Assembly: GCA_019137255.1 (NCBI GenBank)
Contig: WPDH01000145.1
Location: 38,301 to 102,300 of the forward strand
Reading direction: 5' to 3'
Length of the DNA stretch: 64,000 nt
From: Corinectria fuckeliana
Taxonomy: Eukaryota > Ascomycota > Sordariomycetes > Hypocreales > Nectriaceae
Translations under genes and position numbers: made by a program
The notes under the pieces: generated by a model
Seen by the model: only the letters and a program-made list of their open reading frames with translations
Databases searched by the model: none
What the model was told of the DNA's origin: nothing
In this document: piece by piece, positions 1 through 11,832 of the stretch
Layout of the letters: the number at the start of each line of letters is the position of its first letter
How positions within the stretch are numbered: position 1 is the first letter of the stretch

Positions 1-487
1 GAAAAGCGCGTTTCCAACTGTTATTCCGAGTTAGTGATCTGTGACTGCTCTCCCGACAGCTAGCAACACCTACCTTCCACGGGTTGTTCAACTCGAAGCC
101 TGGAGGAGCCGCGGGCTTATCTGTTTGACCTCGTAAAGATCCGGTGAGCCGGCGATCACGCTCCATCACTAGAAGTCCCGTCAGCGTTCGGTTCTAAATT
201 CGCATCGTCGACTCTGCAGTATATCATACTTTGCTGCGGTGGTAATTAGCATATGAGCACGATATCAAGACACGGAATACCACGACGTACCTTGTCCCAC
301 TGGTCAACGGAGTAGCGCGGTCGCTTTCCCTCGTTCTGCCAGGTCCTGACAAAAGCAAGACCGGTTCCAGTGACGGCGAACATCTGTCATCGTATGAGCT
401 ATCGTCCGGCTTGGCCAAAGAGTCGTCCAAAACACATACGCCCGTCATGATCACATAGGGTATGAGAGCCTCGAAGGGAACAGGCAT
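1..487 (-). CDS. NDUFA1: NADH:ubiquinone oxidoreductase (complex I) MWFE/NDUFA1-type subunit, 3' end outside window
   Basis: A small membrane subunit of respiratory complex I in the mitochondrial inner membrane. The model has five coding pieces on the minus strand: 440-487, 291-383, 230-233, 74-168 and 1-17 (continuing off the edge). Introns are 384-439, 234-290, 169-229 and 18-73, all GT-AG. The protein starts MPVPFEALIPYVIMTG and continues MFAVTGTGLAFVRTWQNEGK, a single membrane helix near the N-terminus. It then runs through DQWDK, QMMERDRRLTG and PGFELNNPWK to LETRF at the edge, about 85 residues in all. This layout and length fit fungal MWFE orthologs as I recall them. The third coding piece is only 4 bases (CAAA); without it the frame hits a stop. 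It shares a divergent promoter region with the histone acetyltransferase gene. Family assignment is confident, the micro-exon is inferred, and the final residues are not visible. Confidence 0.85.
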
Positions 488-1199
488 GATCGCTGCGGTG
501 CTGCCTGAGCAGGCAAACTTGAAGATATATGGTCGGCGGTTCGTCGGTGGGAGATTCGAATTGACCAGGTTTTGCCTGTCGTTCGGGACTTTCGGGTGGT
601 GGTTGGTCTTCCGAGCGGCCGGGTCTTGGTCTTGAAGCTCATGATGGACTGAGCCATTGACGATTTGGCGATTGGTGATGGTGCTGATGCCTGAGGCGTC
701 AGTTAGTAAGTCTGGCGGTACGTACTCCAGTGCACGCCCGGGTTGACGGGCTGACGTCCCACACCCCTGCATTTCGGGACAGTTAGCGTTCCAGCTACAC
801 ACGGTGTCGCACTGGAAAATAGGTGCTATATCTTCACGCTGGAGTCGCACGCACTGTGGCAACAAGCTCCCGCGACGCCTTGGTTGACACCTCATGAATA
901 ACGCGACTTGCGTCCACAGGACATTCCCTCCCATCATCGCTGCCACTGTTCGTCACATTTCCGGCGCGCTCTTCGCAACGGCCAGGCTTTCTGCGCCCAA
1001 GTTTGCAATTGGCTAAGCGCTACCTGCACTGCACCTCCAGTGCCGAGGCTTCCCTCGACCCACGACCGCGTCTCGGCAGGAATCGACATGAGCCGACCGT
1101 GACGACACCGCGAGAAACCCTTCGCAACTTAAACCCGACCGATATGCGAACCCTATCCTTTCTATTCTACCGCTGTCTTATAAGGACGCTTAGGTAACC
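488..1199. promoter_or_regulatory. Divergent intergenic region between the complex I subunit and the MYST acetyltransferase
   Basis: About 0.7 kb lies between two divergently transcribed genes, so it must hold both promoters and both 5' leaders. The last 50 bases before the acetyltransferase ATG are pyrimidine-rich (around 1150-1185), as is common next to fungal transcription starts. Open frames here have unbiased composition and no recognisable domain. I see no clear TATA box. Confidence 0.5.
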
Positions 1200-4100
1200 A
1201 TGCCGAGCGCACAAGCGATGGGGGAAGATCTCCACCAGAGCGTCACGTTCTCCGACGAAGACGCCGGGTACGACACCGCTGACACGACGGGCCGAGCTTC
1301 GACTATCAATGCTATGGGATCTAACAAATCTCGCCTGGAAGCTCTGGCAGACGGTGCTTCTGAGGCAGATGAGGATGCCGACCTCAGCGACCACGATGCA
1401 TCAGGCGAGGAGCTCGACGAAGATGCATCGGGCGAGGATGACAACGACTTTCTACTACGCCAAAACACTTCCGTCGATGGTCATGAAACCAACGAAAACG
1501 GCGATGACGAGGAGGAGGGTGACGTTGACGCCGAGGGAGAAGAGTACGACCAAGACGAGGGCGTAGGGGCTGTGAAATTTAAGCCTGGAGAAACAGACAA
1601 CGAAGAGGACTCAGAGAGTGATGGATCTGATGCGCCTAGCCCTATCGAGGAGGAGTCGGATGAGGAGGCTCCCTGGGAAGACGCCAGGGGTGTGGAAGAA
1701 GACGACGAAGACTCGGAAGCTGTTCCGTCGAATAACTGCTTATTCTGCAGGCAAGATGAAGAAAACGATCCTAGTGAAGACTTTGAGGCCTTTCTATCCT
1801 GCGCAGGTTGCGGCGAAAATGGTGCGAAACCCCCCCTTTAATGTAGAATACACACTAACGAACTTCCAGCCCATCAACAGTGTGCCCGCGATGGGGCAGC
1901 GATGAGCGAAGAAAATGGTAAGACCAGCAGTCTTTGAGATTCGTAGCAGGCGCTAACTCGCCTAGGTCCTAGAAACTGGAAATGTCCTGGGTGCTTCCAT
2001 GGCGATTCCGATATCGAGGAGCAGGATGACCAAGATATGGAGGATCAAGGCGTGGACGATGACGCCCAGCTCACATCACAGCAGTCAGATATCCCTGACC
2101 TCCCTGAGGAATCATTGCCGACTCGGTCAGAAGCTGATGGTGCAGTTCCTGCCGTCGACGGGAATTCTCTGAATGATGAATCTATGGACGGATCCCGCAC
2201 GTTGAGAAAACGCAAGTCATCATCACTAGAATCCGAGGATAACGCTGTATCTCTCAGAAAGCGCCGACGGAACAAATCAGCCGGGTCTCTCTCCGCAAAT
2301 GGGGACATAGGGGACAACGAAAACTCGGCAGAGGGTACAAGGCAACATCCTTCAAGAGCTCTGCGACTCAAGGCTGCGCGACCTTCCCCTGTCAGTGTTG
2401 AGAAACGCACGCGTAACGCCCTAGTCCTGAAGATCCAAGTGCGGCCAGGCAACCTCAAGGAAATCCTCTCACGGAGAAGACGCGACAAAAAACGATCTAT
2501 TGGGGGTGCTACGAGACCCCCTTCACGCCAGACGGTGGTGACCACGCCCAGAAACAACCCTCCGCCTCCGGTTCCTGCTGCTCCTGCTTCTGTTACCGTC
2601 GCTTCTGCTGCCGCCGCCGCCATCAGTATTCTCCCGACGCCATTTACCTCAGAAAGTTACTCGCAGCCATTTTACTCGTTTTTCGATAGGGAGACCGAGG
2701 ATATGAAAGGCAAACCCTATGGTGGCATCTTGACCGAAGCCGAGGCGGATACCTCGAAGACCCTCCCTATACCAGAGGACCGCCGAAAATTCGATGAAGC
2801 CAAACAAAAGGCTGAAGACGAATGGAGGGCTCGTGTCCTTGCCATGCAAGCCGAGGCCGACGTCCCTCTACGAAAGCCCAAGAAGTCGAGCGAGAATGCA
2901 AGTCAGATCGAGTGCATTGAGTTTGGAGGCTGGGAAATCGACACATGGTACGCGGCACCGTATCCGGCCGAGTACAGTCGAAACCGTGTGCTGTACATCT
3001 GCGAGTTCTGCCTCAAGTACATGAACTCGGACTACGTCGCGTGGAGACACAAACTGAAATGCCCAGCAAAGCATCCACCAGGTGATGAGATATACCGACA
3101 CAGCTCTGTGTCAGTTTTCGAGGTCGACGGGCGCAAAAACCCCGTCTACTGCCAGAATCTTTGCCTTCTTGCCAAGTTGTTTCTTGGCTCAAAGACGCTC
3201 TACTACGACGTCGAGCCCTTCCTCTTCTACGTCCTCTGCGAGTACGACGATTGCGGGTATCACTTTGTGGGATACTTCTCCAAAGAGAAACGAGCTAGCA
3301 GCCAGAATAATGTGTCATGCATCCTAACTTTACCGATTCACCAGCGGAAGGGTTACGGCAATCTCCTTATCGACTTTTCATACTTGCTCACAAAGGTTGA
3401 GCAAAAGACAGGCTCACCAGAAAAGCCGTTATCGGACATGGGCCTGGTGTCATACCGCAACTACTGGCGCTTGATTCTATGCCGCTACTTTCTCGATGCC
3501 AAGGTTGGGGGAGAGTACAAGAAACAGGGGCTGAGCATCAAAAGGATATCCGATGGCACAGGGATGACCCCCGATGATGTGATCGCGGCCCTGGAAGGTC
3601 TGCGTGCCCTGGTGCGAGATCCCCAAACGAAGCTCTATGCTTTCAGAGTGGACGTGGACTACTGCCGACAATACGTCGACAAGTGGGAGTCTAAGGGATA
3701 CGTGAGGTTGAAGCCCGAGGCTCTTGCTTGGACCCCGTATGTCATGGGGCGCAGCAATGCGTCCAACTTCGAGCTTGGCCCACCCATCAACACCATTGCG
3801 CCGCGCGAAGACGACGAGGCGAAAGTCGACGAGGGACTAGACACCGTCGTCGGCGCCGATAGCCAACCGACTACCAATGGCGACAGCAAGAGCATATCTA
3901 AACAGGGAACGGAGCTCCCCCTCGAGTCAACCGAAGCCGAAGAAGAGGCTGGATCAGAACCAGTCGCGTCGATCGAGAAGGTGGCTTCCGAGGACAAAGA
4001 GAGTGCATCGCTCAAGGATGAAGAGATGCATAATGTTGAGGAGAACGGCGTTGAACCTTGGGCTTTGCCCTATCGCGACATCCCCCCCGCGCGTTTCGAG

Positions 4101-4631
4101 GTCTTCCCAACTGTCGCGGGCCGGCGCGATCGGTCGCGCTATAGTATTAGCCGGCCATCTGCCCCGCGAACTGTTAGTGGAGGTTCAAGGTCCAGACGGG
4201 CTGGAGGCAGCCATCGGCCTACGCCATCACGCCCGAGGACTTCGTCAAGTAGTGCGTCAAAGAACTCATCAAGGAGAAAGAGTGGCGGGACTGGGCGCGG
4301 ACCTGGGCGGTGGCCAAAGGGCACCAAGAAGGCCGACTATGGTAACGCCGACAGCGGGCCTGGTCTTCCACCCGGGTGGCTAGACAAACAACCCCAGCTG
4401 CAACCAATTACTGAGGGCAAGGACCCCGAAAAGGCAGAGAGCCCAGTCCGGGACGCACCAGAAGCGGATGACTCGGTTGTCGTGTCGACTGAGACGGTCA
4501 ACGGCGCATCGGTTGATGGGGATGCTGCTGACGATGTTGACGCGTCTGGGGCAGAACTCGAGCGGGAGGGCCATGAACCTATGGAAGAGGAAGAGGAAGA
4601 CGATGTCGACGCCGAAGGTGAGGAAGTATGA
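1200..4631 (+). CDS. SAS3: MYST-family histone acetyltransferase with N-terminal PHD finger (Sas3/KAT6-like)
   Basis: A nuclear lysine acetyltransferase that would acetylate histone tails, probably H3 as in NuA3-type complexes. Exons are 1200-1821, 1870-1917 and 1966-4631, with two 48-base introns; the product is 1111 residues. An acidic N-terminus is followed by a PHD-type finger (about 180-234) starting C180-x2-C183 and ending WKCPGC; both introns cut this finger. The MYST domain spans about 538-820. It has a C2HC zinc finger (C569, C572, H585, C589), the autoacetylated-lysine position K633 in LGSKTLYYDVEPF, catalytic C675 and E709, and the acetyl-CoA loop QRKGYGN near 683. The C-terminal tail is rich in R/S and acidic stretches with an AT-hook-like GRGPGRWPKG. 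The PHD finger and long tail argue for Sas3/Mst2 rather than Esa1 or Sas2; the paralog call is inference. Confidence 0.92.
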
Positions 4632-5190
4632 ATGAATATTTAGCGTGGAATTGGGAGGGATGGGGGAGTTTGGCTGTACACTACGATACCTTGCAACTAG
4701 ACAGGGAGCTTAGGAAGGAATCATGCGATCTAGCGATACGTCTTCTATTACACACAGCAGCAAGGAAGAAGTAGTTGACTGAGTGCGAACTGCCCGCGTG
4801 CCATCCGGATGCTGACGCAGGATCCTTCGTCGGCCGTCATCGTCGTCACCTCGCTGGGGTTTCCCAATCGGGTAAGCGGCGCGAACATCCCTGAACCGTG
4901 ATAGTTGCAAGAGTTGCTCCTGGTTTATGCTCAGCGCTCGCGGTTCCGAAGTGCCGAGGGACTGGATTGGGAAACCTATAAGTAGGTACCTAGGGTATGA
5001 GTCTCTGTCTTGTTTGTAAATCGTTCAGACCACCAACCCACCTCAGTTCACTCTCCTAACCTCGTTTGTTGTCACTACTACACTCTTGCACCACTTTCAA
5101 GTCTTGCAGCTTACACCACATTGCCATATTGCACAGCATTTCTATCTCAGGCCAAGCCCACCCTGAGACCAAACCACCAGAGCCACCATC
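4632..5190. other. Intergenic: acetyltransferase 3' flank and cupin promoter
   Basis: About 0.56 kb between two plus-strand genes. It includes a palindromic GTAGGTACCTA around 4983-4993 and, from 5040, a pyrimidine-rich stretch leading to the cupin ATG that is probably its 5' leader. I see no other gene. Confidence 0.5.
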
Positions 5191-5715
5191 ATGCAGCATC
5201 AGCCTATCCAGTCGGGCGAGGGCAGCCCTCTCCCCCGCCTCGTGCGAACCACGCACTCTGAGGACGGCACCTCCATCTTCGCCTCGGACGAGCGCCTCAC
5301 GCCCTTCGCGCCCTTCCCCTCCAAGAAGAGCGCCTTCACCGTCTTCGACGTCCGGAAGTCCGTCCCCGTCAACAACACGGACGCCACGCCCTCCTTCCCC
5401 AACGCCCTTCCGCGGTGCCCTCCCCGGGGCGCCATCTTCTGCATCACGGAGATGCATCCCGGCGACGGCTCCCCGATGCACCGCACGCGCAGTGTCGACT
5501 ACGGCGTCGTCCTCGCTGGCGAAATCGTCCTGGCTCTCGACGGGGGCGGCGAGAAGACTCTCAGGGCTGGAGAGTCTTTTGTCCAGCAGGGCGTGAACCA
5601 TCGGTGGATCAACCGCACCGAGGTGCCTTGCCGGATTCTCTTCGTCATGCTCGGGGCGGAGAAGGTCGTGCTCGAGAACGGGACGGTGCTTGAGGAAACC
5701 GTAGTCCAGGTGTGA
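5191..5715 (+). CDS. Small single-domain cupin (cupin_2) protein
   Basis: An intronless gene for a 174-residue protein with one conserved cupin barrel at about 75-155. The first cupin motif is the fungal variant MHRTRSVDYGVVLAGE, giving H97 and D103 as likely metal ligands. The usual second histidine of HxH is replaced by T99. The second motif, GESFVQQGVNHRWIN, supplies H137. No signal peptide or membrane segment is visible, so it is probably cytosolic. The fold alone does not give a substrate: relatives include dioxygenases, isomerases and sugar-binding proteins. The coding region is very GC-rich at third positions. It ends 38 bases from the convergent end of the Zn2Cys6 regulator gene, so the two 3' UTRs probably overlap. 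Confidence 0.88.
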   Translation: MQHQPIQSGEGSPLPRLVRTTHSEDGTSIFASDERLTPFAPFPSKKSAFTVFDVRKSVPVNNTDATPSFPNALPRCPPRGAIFCITEMHPGDGSPMHRTRSVDYGVVLAGEIVLALDGGGEKTLRAGESFVQQGVNHRWINRTEVPCRILFVMLGAEKVVLENGTVLEETVVQV

Positions 5716-5753
5716 ATAATGCGGAATGATATAGCACTAGATACTGCAAGGTA

Positions 5754-7512
5754 TTATACCATAGATAGAGCCCCCAAGTTGGATTTCATCCCTGTGCATT
5801 CTCGTATCCTCTCGTAGACTGCCTGCGCTGCGGCTTTCTGTGACTTTGTGCTCATTCCCTCGGGAGCTTTAATGATGTGCATCGGCCACAGGAGGAAATA
5901 CGCGCCAATAGCTTGACATCGAGGCGGTTTTGCTGGATCTGGTAGACAGCGGCCGAGATGATCTATCTCGCCAAAGGACTGTGGAACTGTAGCCAGGATT
6001 CTACCTGCCAGCGTCTCAATGAGACATAGCAGTATTGCTTCCTGATTTCGGATAATAGCTTCTGAGTCGCAATAATGCTGCGGCTCAATAACCAACCTCG
6101 CTCTATCCAGGCAGGCCAATAGCTTCTGCTGCAAGATGATGCGTGCCGTCCGCGCATAGTTCCATTCGTACGACTGCCAAATGTCCCGATGGAGTTCAAT
6201 CTCGTCCGGGAACCGGCCGATGACTTCCTCGTCACCCGAAACCTCGGTCTTCCGAAGTGTCTTGAACGACCACTCGGGCTTCTCTCGCCGCGAAACGGCC
6301 TGGTGGTCGAGACGGGTCATTTCCTGGAACAGCTCCAGAAACTGCCCAAAGCTGAGCGTGTCTGAGCTCAGGGACTCGAGCACCTCGTTCGCTCTTTGGC
6401 ACATGGTCGAAATCTCCAAGGCGTCCTTCTCGAGACTCACGGTCGACATGTCGTCATTGAGGGTGTCGAGCCAGACTTTGGACTCCGGGAGCGGCGCCAT
6501 CTGCCTTGCCAGCTGTTGTTTTTGCTAGACGGTAGACACGATCAATCAGAAGCCTGCTCTGGCAAAGCGTAAGCTTCTGGGTGCTTACCAAACGGTGATG
6601 TGCTAGGCGAAACAGGCTCCATCCTCGGGGATCGTGGAACTGCTCATGGCCGCGTAGTCTTAGAATGTGCGCCATGCCTTGGGTATGAGACCCGCTAGAT
6701 GCGACATCTGGCATGAACAAGGTCTGCAGAGGTCATCAGCATCGAAACATGAGGCGAATTGGAGTTCTCACCTCGAACAGGTCCAGAATCACCACGGTCA
6801 TTAGGTCGTAATCGTCCGGCGTCTTGCCCTTCTCCGCCAAGGACTTTCCCAGGGCGCCCAAGGCCTGTCCGTAATATGCCAATGCTCGGGGAGCTAGAAT
6901 TTCGGGACTGTGCTCTCGTGAGAGGTCCGCCATGCCAGCGGCCTGCACTGCCCAGCGCAGCGCGTGGCGGCCGTCGACGTTCACCTCCTTGAACAGACAG
7001 GGCAGATGCTCGAGGAAGCCCGGAGAGGACGACTCATGGCAAGGGTAGATCACGTACTTGTCCATGAACATCGATACCGCCTGGTCCTCTACGGTAGGCG
7101 GCTCCTTTACAGAAGGCGAAGCCCTGAGCCAGGGGAGAGCAGGAGGAAGCTGGAGACGCGGCGTGTCCAGGGATCGAGCCGTAGAGGGACGCTCGAGCGA
7201 CCTGCTCCGGGTCCGAGCGCGCCGGGTCGACGTGGACGAGGAAGAGCTGACCGATCCGGCCAGGCTCTTGAGTACGACCTTGTCGGTCTCGTGCTGGAAG
7301 ACGAGGTCTGCCTCATCCCGGTAGCCAACGCAGAGCTCATTGCGGGTCAGACACCGCTGGCACGACGGACGGCCGCCATCGCACTATTCGAACAGCTGTT
7401 AGATTGGCCACCGGTTGGTTGGAGAAGCGCAAGCAATGTGCTGGAACGTGGTGAGCTGCACCTTTACACGCCGTTGGCGGCAGCGAAGACATCCTCGGCT
7501 ACGGTGTGCCAT
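5754..7512 (-). CDS. Zn2Cys6 fungal transcription factor with DUF3468-type regulatory domain
   Basis: A nuclear DNA-binding regulator of unknown targets. Exons on the minus strand are 7462-7512, 6772-7383, 6589-6723 and 5754-6524; each is a multiple of three and the sum gives 522 residues. The N-terminus holds a complete binuclear cluster C8-x2-C11-x6-C18-x6-C25-x2-C28-x6-C35. The first intron (7384-7461) falls just before C18, so the cluster is invisible in any single frame. A serine/arginine-rich linker follows. The rest is helical and resembles the fungal transcription factor 2 (DUF3468) region, including HILRLRGHEQF and WSLFRLAHHRL. Start chosen: the ATG five residues before the RGC that opens the zinc cluster. 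Its promoter has to sit in the 197 bases before the PAN2 stop or within PAN2. Target genes cannot be read from the sequence. Confidence 0.87.
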
Positions 7513-7709
7513 GATGGAGCATCGAAGTTGAGGTGGAATTACCCCGCATGTTCGGGCTGACAACATCTTTGTTCAATCTGCCCCCTCCCTCACAGCTTAG
7601 CTTCATATGTTTGAAGTTCATGTAGTGAGCGATTGATTTGCCACTGCATACACAGCTCAGAGCCCTATGTCTAGTGATATCAACATAAACCATTCCCTCG
7701 ACGCGACAG

Positions 7710-10700
7710 CTACGGGAGCGGTGATCCCTTCCCTGGAGTCCAAATCGTGCCTGCTCCGAACGCCGACCCAGGCGTCTGTGCCCCTATTCCAATCGGCCGC
7801 ACCGGCGTTGAGGGGCCTGCAACAGCCTCAGCTGCGGCAGGAGGCGGCGTCTCGCTTCTTGGAATCTGCCCGTCGTCCTTTCGCGGCGGCTTGAAGTTGA
7901 CCTCCCGACCAGCGCGATATATGTCTTGCAGCATCGTCTCGAGGATTCCGGCATCCTGGAATTCCAGGAACTTCCGGTAAAGCTTGAGGGCCGTCCGCGA
8001 ATCCTCAATCGAGTCGTGTGTTTCCATTTGGATGTCTTCCTTTAGCAGATACCAAGCCAGAAACGCCAACGAGAGCTTGCGCAGGCGAGACTTGAGGAAG
8101 AAGAGGTCGATCGTGTCAATGACTTGAGACTTGGGGACGTGAATGTTCATCACTCGAAAATCCTGCTTCAGGCCATGGCCCAGAAACTTGCATCCAAGGT
8201 TGAGCAAGATCCAGATCTTCTTGTACGCCATCTTCAGGGGTAACAAGCTGTGCTTGGAGATGCGAGGGTCCAGATCTTGCTCCGTGATTCCAGAGTACGA
8301 CGTCAGATAATCGACAATCGGCTCCCGAATAGCGATGTAATCGTCGATGAATGGCGTGCCCTCGTCCTCACCCTGCCCACGCACGACGGAAGCCCGAGCG
8401 AGCGCATACACTATGGGCCGGATCGTCTCTCTTTCACCATCCGAATTCATCTCAATCTCCGGTTGCCGCACCGCCACAAACTCGGTATCGAGCGCGATTA
8501 TAGTATCTGGTCCCGGAGCCTCTGTCTCGGGCTTTAGAAGGTGATAAGTCTTCGAGTCGGTGTCGGTATTGGGGCTGGTAACATGTCAGCACCACGGCTC
8601 AAGTCACGGATTGACGAAAGACCCATACTTAAGATCGTGGTAAAGAATTGATGTGTCGAGGTTCTTCCTCCAGTCTGTATCGAGCTTGTTGTTGGCGTCC
8701 TTCGACTGGTAGGCAACAACTGATGGGACCTTCCAGGATGTGTTGAAAGTGAGTGCCTCTTCAGTGCTGACAGATCGGACTAGGAAATCGTTGAAAAGGT
8801 GCCACTGGCTTTCATCTGGCGCCTCTGGCTCCGCATGACCGACTGTTCATTTGTCAGTTATATAGAAACAACGTAGCGGTCAGATCGTACCGTTGACCAT
8901 GGACACGAGGTGTGACTTCTGTGTTTGGCCGCTTTCGATGTTGATAGCCATGCCGATCAGTGAGTACACTGTAATGTTATGTATGCCTCGTTGTAAGTGC
9001 AGCTTCAGATCCTCCCCCTCGTAGCAGAAGAATTGTCCCTGCTCAACAATGATTCCAATCTCCTCAGGAAGCCATCCTGGGGTCGACCAGAGCGCCCTGT
9101 GATCCTGGCTGGTAATGGCAGTGTTGAGGAGAAGTACAGAGGGAATGCTGTGGATGCTTTTCCTGGTCGCTATCGTTTGGTATCGCTGACATCTACTACA
9201 CCATCCTTTGGAGGTTGTTTCTCTCTCGACACTGTTCTTCAAGACCTGGGAAAAGGTGGTCCGCGGCTGCTTTGCGTTCCGTGCTCCGGGCTTCTGGGGT
9301 TGATGTTAGCTTAGATGGGCCGAGAGTCGACCTCGAACTTACACCTGATGGATAAAGCAAATCGTTCACAAAAGTCGATCCAGGTCTAGTGTACTCGCTC
9401 CTACAGTTTATGCATCGAATCGAGCTAGTTGCGGACGTCGCAAGAACCTAACAGCGCTTAGCGAGGATTTCATCCTCACTGGAACGGATGAAACAAACCT
9501 GTTCCATTGCAGAAGAAGTCGGGTTTATGAGTTTATGGTCATGGACAATCTTGTCCAGGAGGAATCTCGTCAAGCCTTGTAGCATCACGTTTAAAGAGGA
9601 CCCATGAGGGTCTTCCTCGAGAAGGCCGAGGGGGCCAGCTACAACAGTCAGTGGATTCTTTATCGGCGACACGTCTTGTTTCAAATACCTTGAGGGTGGC
9701 TGCTCAGGGTTTTCAGCATGTTTGTTGCTTGGCAAATTGATCCGTCTGCCTTCTGAAGCATATCAAAGAGGAAACCAAGCTCGCACAACAAGCAGATCTC
9801 GCCAACACACGCAGTGGCGGCATGCTGAAGAGCAAGGTTTCGAATCACTGGTGTAAAGTGCATGATTTGGAGCAGTGAGTTGGCGTAAGAGTTTGAAATG
9901 TGAGTCTCGAGTCCAGAGTAGTGTGTTTTGTTGTAATACCTGCGTCAGGTCAGTCACGATGCGCGTGTACGACAGTCCCGAGTGTACTGACCCAAAGTCG
10001 AAATCGTCCACGCCAAATTTACTGTACTTGATCTCGACGTTCCGGTACATAACTGGCACCTCGGACTTCTTGCTCTCGATTTCCGTTTCGGCAAGGGGGC
10101 CAGCCAAGTCATCTGCCTTGTCATTGAAGGCTTTCGGGATAGATGTTGCCAGTTCTCGCGCCTTCTCGCTGAGAAATTTAGGAGCCTTGAGTCCAGAATT
10201 GACAAACTTATTGACATTCCGTGTGTCCTCAATCTGGTTTCTTCGTATTCCTCGGGTATTGCTGCCGTAAAGCCCAAACTCGGCAGCTTTGAGCCCTGAT
10301 AAGAACTGAGGATCATACTTGATAGGAGGTGCTCCGACATCGGATGGGAGGTCTGGCCAAGCTGAGGCAAGAGCTTCTCGATAATAAGGTAAGCCAATCG
10401 AGTTCAGGGGTCTAGAGCGATTAGCTGGGTGAGGACGTAGATGGGCTGGGTATAACTCACGTCTCCGGAGTCCAGTCGATAGAAGGAAGCGGTTCCTCAG
10501 GGGTCGCAAACTCGATAGGAGTAGGTAGATCAACAAAGTGAAGCTTGGTTGGGGAACCCCATAGATGGATGAGACACTCCGCATCAGTCAAGGCCATGGC
10601 CTCGCCAGATGGCGCTATCTCAAACATGCTCAGATACGTGAGGACGTTTGCTTGACGAACGTTGCTGGTGTTTGGGTTCATGAGGTCCACAACGTGAATC

Positions 10701-11832
10701 TGCCCACTCTGAGAGACGACAATACTGGTCGTCAACATGCGGGGGTGCATGCGCACATATGCTGCACCCGCGGGGAATGGAATGGGGGGCATCGAGGACA
10801 TCTTCTTGATATCGAAGACGTTGAGAAACGGGTCCAGCATGTAGTTCTGACCCTGTCTAAGGGAGTATCCGCAGGTGACGATAAAGTCGTGTTGGGCATC
10901 CATGTCGTTGATCAAGGCTGAGTGAGCATTCCAGGTCTTGACAACTGCGAAGGAAATGGGATCTAAGAGGTTCACCGAGCCACTCTTAGTGGCAGCGCAA
11001 ATATAACGACCACGCTTCATGACCGTGTACTGATGTTCGGTGGGCACCTGCATGCGACTATCAGCATCTCAAGTTTAGCGCAGGGAAGATGTCTTCTGAC
11101 TTGTTTGACGACATCACCCTTAATGAGGTCAATGACAAGCATCGTATCCTGCAGACCAGCAGCCAGCATCTCGGCGGTGCCCTTGGACGTAAAGCACATA
11201 CATCTCATATCAATCATGTCATCATGTCTGCTACAATTCAGTCACTGATGATAGTTAGATATCGGTCCGGCTGATGGCACGTACCGAATATGCCATATCG
11301 GCGGTCCCCTCCTCAGCGCCATATGAAGATCCTTGGCCCCGAGAGCCACGACACCCTTCTCGTTGACGAGGATCTGGCGAATTGGGCCATCGGCGGAGAG
11401 GTGGGCCTTGAATGAGGAGTATCGCTGGAGTTCGGTACCATAGAAGGAAGTTACGCGACCCTAGGATCGTTATGAGCACCTGGGTAAAGGTAACAGGGAC
11501 TGCTAGCATGGCATACATAGTCATTGCCGGTCCAGAGGAGCTCTTGCGAGGTATCAAAGGTCATGGTCGTTACGGGGGTGGGCATCGCGTGCACGCCCGG
11601 GGGCGGGAACTGAATCCGGGCGACCTAGAAACAATGGCGAGGTCAGCACACGAAACACAGCACTCTGCGCACTGCGCCCTGCACACTCGCGCAAGGAGGG
11701 CGCCTGGACGATGCCACGAGTGCGACCTCGGTGCTACCATTGCGGTCGTCCCGAGAATCGGCAGCTCGCCAGGCGACGCGGCAGCGCGAATGCGCCGTTG
11801 GGCCAACATACCTCATCCCAATCTCCGTCCAT
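7710..11832 (-). CDS. PAN2: PAN2, catalytic subunit of the PAN2-PAN3 poly(A) nuclease
   Basis: Cytoplasmic 3'-5' exonuclease that trims mRNA poly(A) tails together with PAN3 and poly(A)-binding protein. Twelve minus-strand exons: 11812-11832, 11517-11624, 11285-11460, 11101-11227, 10461-11047, 9992-10411, 9689-9939, 9499-9638, 9343-9447, 8891-9293, 8629-8842, 7710-8574. They sum to 1138 residues, normal for the family. Order: MDGDWDEV start, WD40-type propeller (about 20-340), linker that should bind PAN3, inactive ubiquitin-hydrolase fold (NSLLQIMHF lacks the catalytic cysteine), and a C-terminal DEDDh exonuclease. Catalytic residues visible: D880 and E882 in ALDTEF, D989 in GLKQDF, H1037 and D1042 in HDSIED. 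The first coding exon has only 7 codons and is followed by a 187-base intron; the others are 48-57 bases. Every junction restores family sequence, so the model is firm. Confidence 0.95.

Noticed and set aside
169..290. One single intron between DQWDK and MMERD in the complex I gene
   Set aside because: Joining 291 directly to 168 gives AAG TGA, a stop; no other acceptor restores QMMERD. The 4-base exon is the simpler solution.
224..946. 240-codon minus-strand frame as a single-exon gene
   Set aside because: Only the portion from MPVPFEAL is meaningful and it is the first exon of the complex I subunit; the rest is promoter and introns.
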